Below are positions 59,064-64,000 of a stretch of DNA of 64,000 bases, one piece after another. This DNA comes from Tipula vernalis (taxonomy: Eukaryota; Arthropoda; Insecta; Diptera; Tipulidae): assembly GCA_958295665.1 (NCBI GenBank), contig OY282559.1, forward strand, positions 270,766,047 through 270,830,046. Direction: 5' to 3'. The notes beneath the pieces were generated by a model. It saw only the letters and a program-made list of their open reading frames with translations. It was not told the DNA's origin and made no database searches. The translations under genes and the position numbers were made by a program. Numbering within the stretch: position 1 is the first letter of the stretch; each line of letters opens with the position of its first letter.

Positions 59064-59880
59064 TACTATACAACTATAACGAAACTAAATCTTCAGCACA
59101 AACAAGTATTTTCAACAGTCGCCGAGGTAAATCCAAATTTTGAAAACTACGAAATTCATATTTCCAGCTGTGTAGTGTCCAACTATAACCAAGCTTAATT
59201 TTTAACAAGCCAAATAATTTAACATATTTGACAATTCGGCGGCGAATATTGACTTTTTAAAACTACGGAATTGGAATTTTCAAGCGTTTAACTAAGATTA
59301 TAACTAAACCAAATCCTAAATGAACATTAATTTTGAAATTCGATATTTTGTAAAATTGGGAAATTCTAAATTTTCCACACGAATGATTATTTTGAAAATT
59401 AGAGAATTTTGCAACGAATATTCAAATTTTAAAAATCTTCAAAATTTCAATTTCCAACTGTTTAGCTTCCAACTATAACAAACTATCGATAATTCAAACT
59501 ATGAAAATCGTTTTTGCAAGACTACCTACAACTTTGTCAAACCTTGTAACTAAACTAAATTTTTAACACGAACAATAATTTTCAACGTTCGATAATTCGG
59601 CGAACAATAAAATTTTATTAAACAGCGAAATTCTAAATCTTTTACACGAATAATATTTTTCAAAATTTTATTTTTAAAAAATTTGAAATGTCAATTTTCT
59701 TTAATTTCGAATAGTGTTCAACCATAATGAAACTAAATTTTTATTACGACCAATAATTTTCAACATTCGATAATTACGTGGCGAACAATAAGATTTTGAA
59801 AACTATGAAATTCAAACTAAATTTTTTACACGAATCATTATTTTCAAAATTTGAAAATTCGGCGGCGAATTATCGAATGT

Positions 59881-62800
59881 TCAAAATTATTTTTCGTGCT
59901 AAAGCTTTAGTTTCATTATAGTTTGATACGGTCTATTCGCTAGGAATATCGAATTTCGTAGATTTTTAAATTTTTATTATTCGCCGCTGAATTATCGAAA
60001 ATTGAAGGTAGTTTAGTTTTAGTTTTTTTGTACTATGTACTTGGAAATTCGAAATGTTTGTATAGTTTCCCAATATTTTATTGCTCACCATGGAATTATC
60101 AAATAATGAAAATTACTGTTTGTATGGAAAATGAAGTTGCGTTCTTGTTGAACACGACACGGTTGGAAAATCGAATTTCGTAATTTTCCAAAATTTTATG
60201 GTTCGGCTACTGAAATTTTAAAATTATTGTTCGTGTTATAGACTTACTAGTTAGGACACTATGCGTTTAGTTTTTCAAAATTCGGATATTGGCCGCCGAA
60301 TTATTTATTGTTGAAAATTATTATTTGTGATAAAGATTTTGTTTGGTTATAATAATCAATGTTATTAGCTTGGAAATTTGAAATTTTATAATGTTTAAAT
60401 TTTATAATATCTCTAGTCCTAGTAGTATTAAGTAGGAATTTAGTTTAACTAAAATGTTCGAAAAAGTGGCTATAAAATTCCATCTAATTTTCATAAAACA
60501 TTGAATGTTGATAATTATTTTCCTTGCTAAAATCTAGTTTCGCTATTAGTTGTATACTAAACGGTTGGAAATTCGAATATTGAAATTTTTCAAAAGTTAG
60601 AATGTTTGTCACAATATTTAGTTTAAGTTTCGTAGGTTTTCAAGATTCTGTTGTTCGCCGCTGAATTATCGGACTTTTAGAATTATTGTTCGTGTAAAAA
60701 ATTTAGTTTCTTTATACACAGTTGAACACTATAAGCTTAGCTTAGCCGCCGAATTATTGAATATTAAAAATGAATTTCGCTTGAAATTTGGTTTATTCTT
60801 CGCCGAATTGTCAAACGATGAAAATTATTGGTCGATTTAAAAACTTAGTTTGTTATTTTCAAACTTTGAAAATGATTATTCGTGTAAAAGATTTGGTTTG
60901 AAATTCAAATTTTTCCAAATTTTATATTCGTACATTAAACGGTTGGAATTTCAATTCCGAAGTTGTTCAAAATTAATGTTCGTGCTATAGATTTAGTTTC
61001 TTTATACTTTGACACTAAACGGTTGGAAATTCGAATTTCGAAGTTTTTCACAATTTGAATATTGGCCGCGGAATGTTCAAAATTTGAAAATAATTATTCA
61101 TGTAAGCGACTTATTTTAAATTTCGTAGCTCCTTAAAATTTTATTGTTCGCCGCTGAATTATCGGACTTTTAGAATTAGGTATTGTCGTGTAAAATATTT
61201 ACTTTCTTTATACATAGTTGGACACTATAATCTTGCAAATTCGAATTTCGTAATTTTTCAAAATTTTAATGTTCGCTGTCGAATTATCGAATGTTCAAAA
61301 TTATTGTTTGTGCTTAAGATAAAGTTTGGTTATTGTTGGACATTCGTATAAAGAATTTGTCTGAAATTTGAATTTGAAGTTTTCCAAAATTTTATTGTTC
61401 GCCGATTAATTATCGTTTGTTGAAAATTGTTGAATTATTGCTCGATGGATAGTGGACTCTATAAGCTTGGAAATTCAAATTTCGTAATTTTCTAAAATTT
61501 AAATGTTAGCCGCCGAATTATTGAATATTAAAAATTAATTTCGCTTAAAATTTGGTTTCTTCGTTGCACACAACGCTGCAAAATTCCAATTATGTAGTTT
61601 TTTAAAATGTCAATATTCGCCGCCGAATTGTCAAATATTGAAAATGATTGTTCTTGTTAAAAATTTATTTTGATAACAGTTGGACAAGGTTGTAGGCAGT
61701 CTTACAAATACGAATTTCGTAGTTTGAATTATCGAATGTTTCTTATAGTTGGAAACTAAATGGTTGAAAATTGGAATTTGGAACTTTTTCAAAATTGGAA
61801 TATTCATTGCAAATTTTAAAATTGTTCATTTAGGATTTGGTATATATTCTTAGTTAAACGTTTGAAAACTCTAATTCCGTAGTTTTCAAAAAATCAATAT
61901 CCGCCCCCGAATTGTCAAATGTGTTAAATTATTTGGCTAGTTAAAAATTAAGCTTGGTTATAGTTGGACACTACACAGCTGGAAATATGAGTTTCTTAGT
62001 TTTCAAAATTTGGATTTACCCCGGCGACTGTTGAAAATTATTGTTTGTGCTGAAGATTTAGTTTCGTTATATTGTATAGTAAAGGGTTTGAAATTCGAAT
62101 TTCGTAGTTTTTAAAAGTTTGAATATTTGTTGTCGAGTTTTCAAAATTTGAGAATAATTATTAGCGTAAAAGTTTTAGTTTGAATTTCTTAGTATTTCGA
62201 AATTTTATTGTTCGCCGCCGATTTATCGAATGTTGAAAATTATTGTTCGTGAAAAAGAAACTATGTAGTTTGGTTCTACTTGGGCACCATAAGCTGTCAA
62301 ATATGAATTTCGTTGTTTTTCAAAGTTTTAACGTTCGCCGCCGAATTAGTGAAGGCTTTTTATACTTGGAAATTGAACGCTTGAAAATTAAAACTTTGAA
62401 AATGTTATTCTTTCAAAAGATTTAGAATTTCGCTGTTTTACAAAATTGCATTGTTCGCCGCCGTCTCTAATGTTAAAAATTAATGTTCGTTTCAGATTTG
62501 GTAATGTTATATTCGTAGATGGACACTATACGCTTAAACATTCGAATTCCGTAGCTTTCGAAATTTCAATATTTTTCGCCGAATTTTCAAAAATATTGTT
62601 CGTGATAAAAATTTAGTTTGTTTGTAGTTGGACATTACGCAGATGGACATACGAATTTCGTTGTTTTTCTGATGTTGAAAATTATTGTTTGTTTTAAAGA
62701 TTAAGTTTCGTTCGAGTTGTATACTAAAAGGTTGGAACTTGAAATTTCGAAGTTTTTAAAAATTTGATTATTCGTGTAAAAGATTTAGAATTTCGCAGTT

Positions 62801-63715
62801 TACAAAATTTTTGTTTGCCGCCGTATTATCGAATATTAAAAATTAATGTTCGTTTTAAATTTAGTTTCGTTATATTCGTAGTTATACACGCTTTACAATT
62901 CGAATTTCACAGCTTTTAAAATATCAATGTTCGCCACCAAATTTTCAAATATTAAAAATTATTGTTCGTGCTAAACAATTAGTTTCGTTGTAGTTGGACA
63001 TATGAATTTCGTACTTTTTAAAAATTTGAATAATATTGAATTGTTCGTTATACTTGTATACTAAACGGTTGGAAATCGAATTTCGAAGTTTTTCAAAATC
63101 AGCATGTTCGTGCAGAGTTTTCAAAATTTGTAAATATTAATTATTCGTGCTAAAGAAAGAAACAAACGGTTGGAAATATTAATTTGGAAGTTTTTCAAAT
63201 TTTGATTATTCGCCGCCGAATTATCGAATATTGAAAATTATTGTTCGTGCTAAAGATTTAGTTTCGTTATAGTTGGACACTAACCGCTTGAAAATTCCAA
63301 TTGTGTTGTTTTTTTGTAAAATTATATGGTTCGGCACGGAATTATCGGAAGTTCAAAATCAGTGTTCGTGTTAAAAATTTAGTTTCGTTATAATTGGTTC
63401 ATACTACGTGGAAATTCGTTGTTTCTGTTAAATTTTTCTTTCGTAGTTTTGAAAAATTTGCATATTCGCCGGAAAATTATTAAATGCTCAATATCATCAT
63501 TCGTTTAAAATATTTTATTCCACTATAGATATGAATACTAAACGTTTGGAAATTTGAATTTTTGTAGTTTTTCAAAAGTTAAAATTGCCCAGTCCAAATT
63601 ATTGAACGGTAAAAATTAATGTTAGTTTAAAATTTTTGGTTTTGTTACAGTTGAACATACGCTTCAAATTCGAATTTGATAGTTTTTCAAAATTTAAATA
63701 TTTTATTATTTTGGT
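59881..63715 (-). repeat. Divergent ~120-bp satellite, inverted arm
   Basis: The same monomers in reverse orientation (GTTCGCCGCCGAATTATCGA, AAAATTATTGTTCGTGCTAA, TTTAGTTTCGTTATAGTTGG, AACGGTTGGAAATTCGAATT). The switch lies at about 59875, where TTCGGCGGCGAATTATCGAA merges both orientations. Individual monomers mirror those of the forward arm; for example 62243-62425 is the near-exact reverse of 58195-58377. Confidence 0.88.
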
Positions 63716-64000
63716 TTAGTTTGGTTGCCGATTCTCCGTCGACATTTGGTAAATATTTATATTCATAAAATATTCGAATTTTGAAAAACAACGAAATTTG
63801 AATTTCCAAGCATATAGTGTTCAATTATAACGTAACTTAACTTAATTCAATAATTCCACGGCAAACAATACAATTTTGGAAAACTTCGAAATTCGGATTT
63901 CAGGCGTAAGCCTTTGACGAGACCAAGCCTTAAACGAACAATAATTTTAAAAATTTGAAAATTCGATGCAAAATACTAAAATTTGCAAACTACCAAACTC
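63716..64000 (+). repeat. Satellite returns to forward orientation
   Basis: From about 63775, AACAACGAAATTTGAATTTC and CACGGCAAACAATACAATTT read in the forward sense again and run off the window end. The junction segment 63716-63774 is not satellite-like. Confidence 0.75.

Larger units (their letters stand above)
55960..59880 (+). repeat. Divergent ~120-bp satellite, forward arm
   Basis: Monomers follow the order AATTCGAATTTCCAACCGTT, AGTGTCCAACTATAACGAAA, CTAAATCTTTAACACGAAT, AATTTTCAACATTCGATAAT, TCGGCGGCGAACAATAAAAT, TTTGAAAAACTACG. The spacing of the CGGCGGCGAA box is about 120-130 bp (for example 58151, 58273, 58401). Identity between monomers is low. It is interrupted by a mariner (56182-57174) and a 525-bp insertion (58539-59063). 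Confidence 0.88.

Noticed and set aside
55960..64000. CRISPR-like array
   Set aside because: Eukaryotic context, diverged full-length monomers and no constant repeat with unique spacers; it is a satellite.

Overview
The window is AT-rich insect nuclear DNA, most likely from a fly. The signs are short introns with GTAAGT-type donors, the 3' end of the LIM-homeobox gene Lim1, and BEL/Pao, gypsy-type (errantivirus-like), LOA-type LINE, mariner and Tc1 elements. No bacterial, organellar, tRNA, rRNA or CRISPR feature was recognised with confidence. Two host-type genes can be supported; almost everything else is mobile-element debris or satellite DNA.

Layout. 191-3060 (minus) is a multi-exon gene that can be read open over eight exons (about 473 residues). 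Its C-terminal part resembles the uncharacterised family annotated as SAMD3-like; one intron holds a 9-bp satellite. 4268-4676 is a hAT-type MITE with terminal inverted repeats and an 8-bp target duplication. 4848-5255 and 11518-12226 are copies of a second, foldback-forming repeat. 5559-5748 may encode a tiny secreted peptide directly beside a decayed BEL/Pao element (5813-8985, minus). 12844-16042 is a nested structure: Tc1 transposase pieces, with a 5'-truncated LOA-type LINE (13136-15709, minus) inserted inside the Tc1 C-terminal codons and flanked by a 14-bp target duplication. 16047-18240 is a broken LINE on the plus strand. 18503-20778 is a spliced but mutated transposase-like gene of a family I cannot name.

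23154-23808 holds the last two coding exons of Lim1 (minus). Just upstream, in what should be a Lim1 intron, lies an env-carrying gypsy-type retrotransposon (24306-30193). A 6.2-kb block with most of this element plus 0.87 kb of flank is tandemly duplicated (24844-31061 and 31075-37292), is almost identical between copies, and has a 13-bp templated insertion at the junction. Next come a gypsy RNase H scrap, a palindromic minisatellite, a full-length mariner with two premature stops (38421-39696), a degenerate direct repeat, a foldback MITE (40958-41304), a 108-bp tandem repeat and a 1.6-kb pure GGTGAT array (43068-44676).

46786-52271 carries two ordered pieces of one uncharacterised arthropod protein family, separated by 4.4 kb. 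Between them lie a second SAMD3-like C-terminal fragment and long TA runs. From about 55960 to the window end is a divergent satellite of roughly 120-bp monomers in forward, then inverted, then forward orientation. Individual monomers are mirrored between the arms. The forward arm carries a mariner and a 525-bp insertion whose empty site survives in the other arm.
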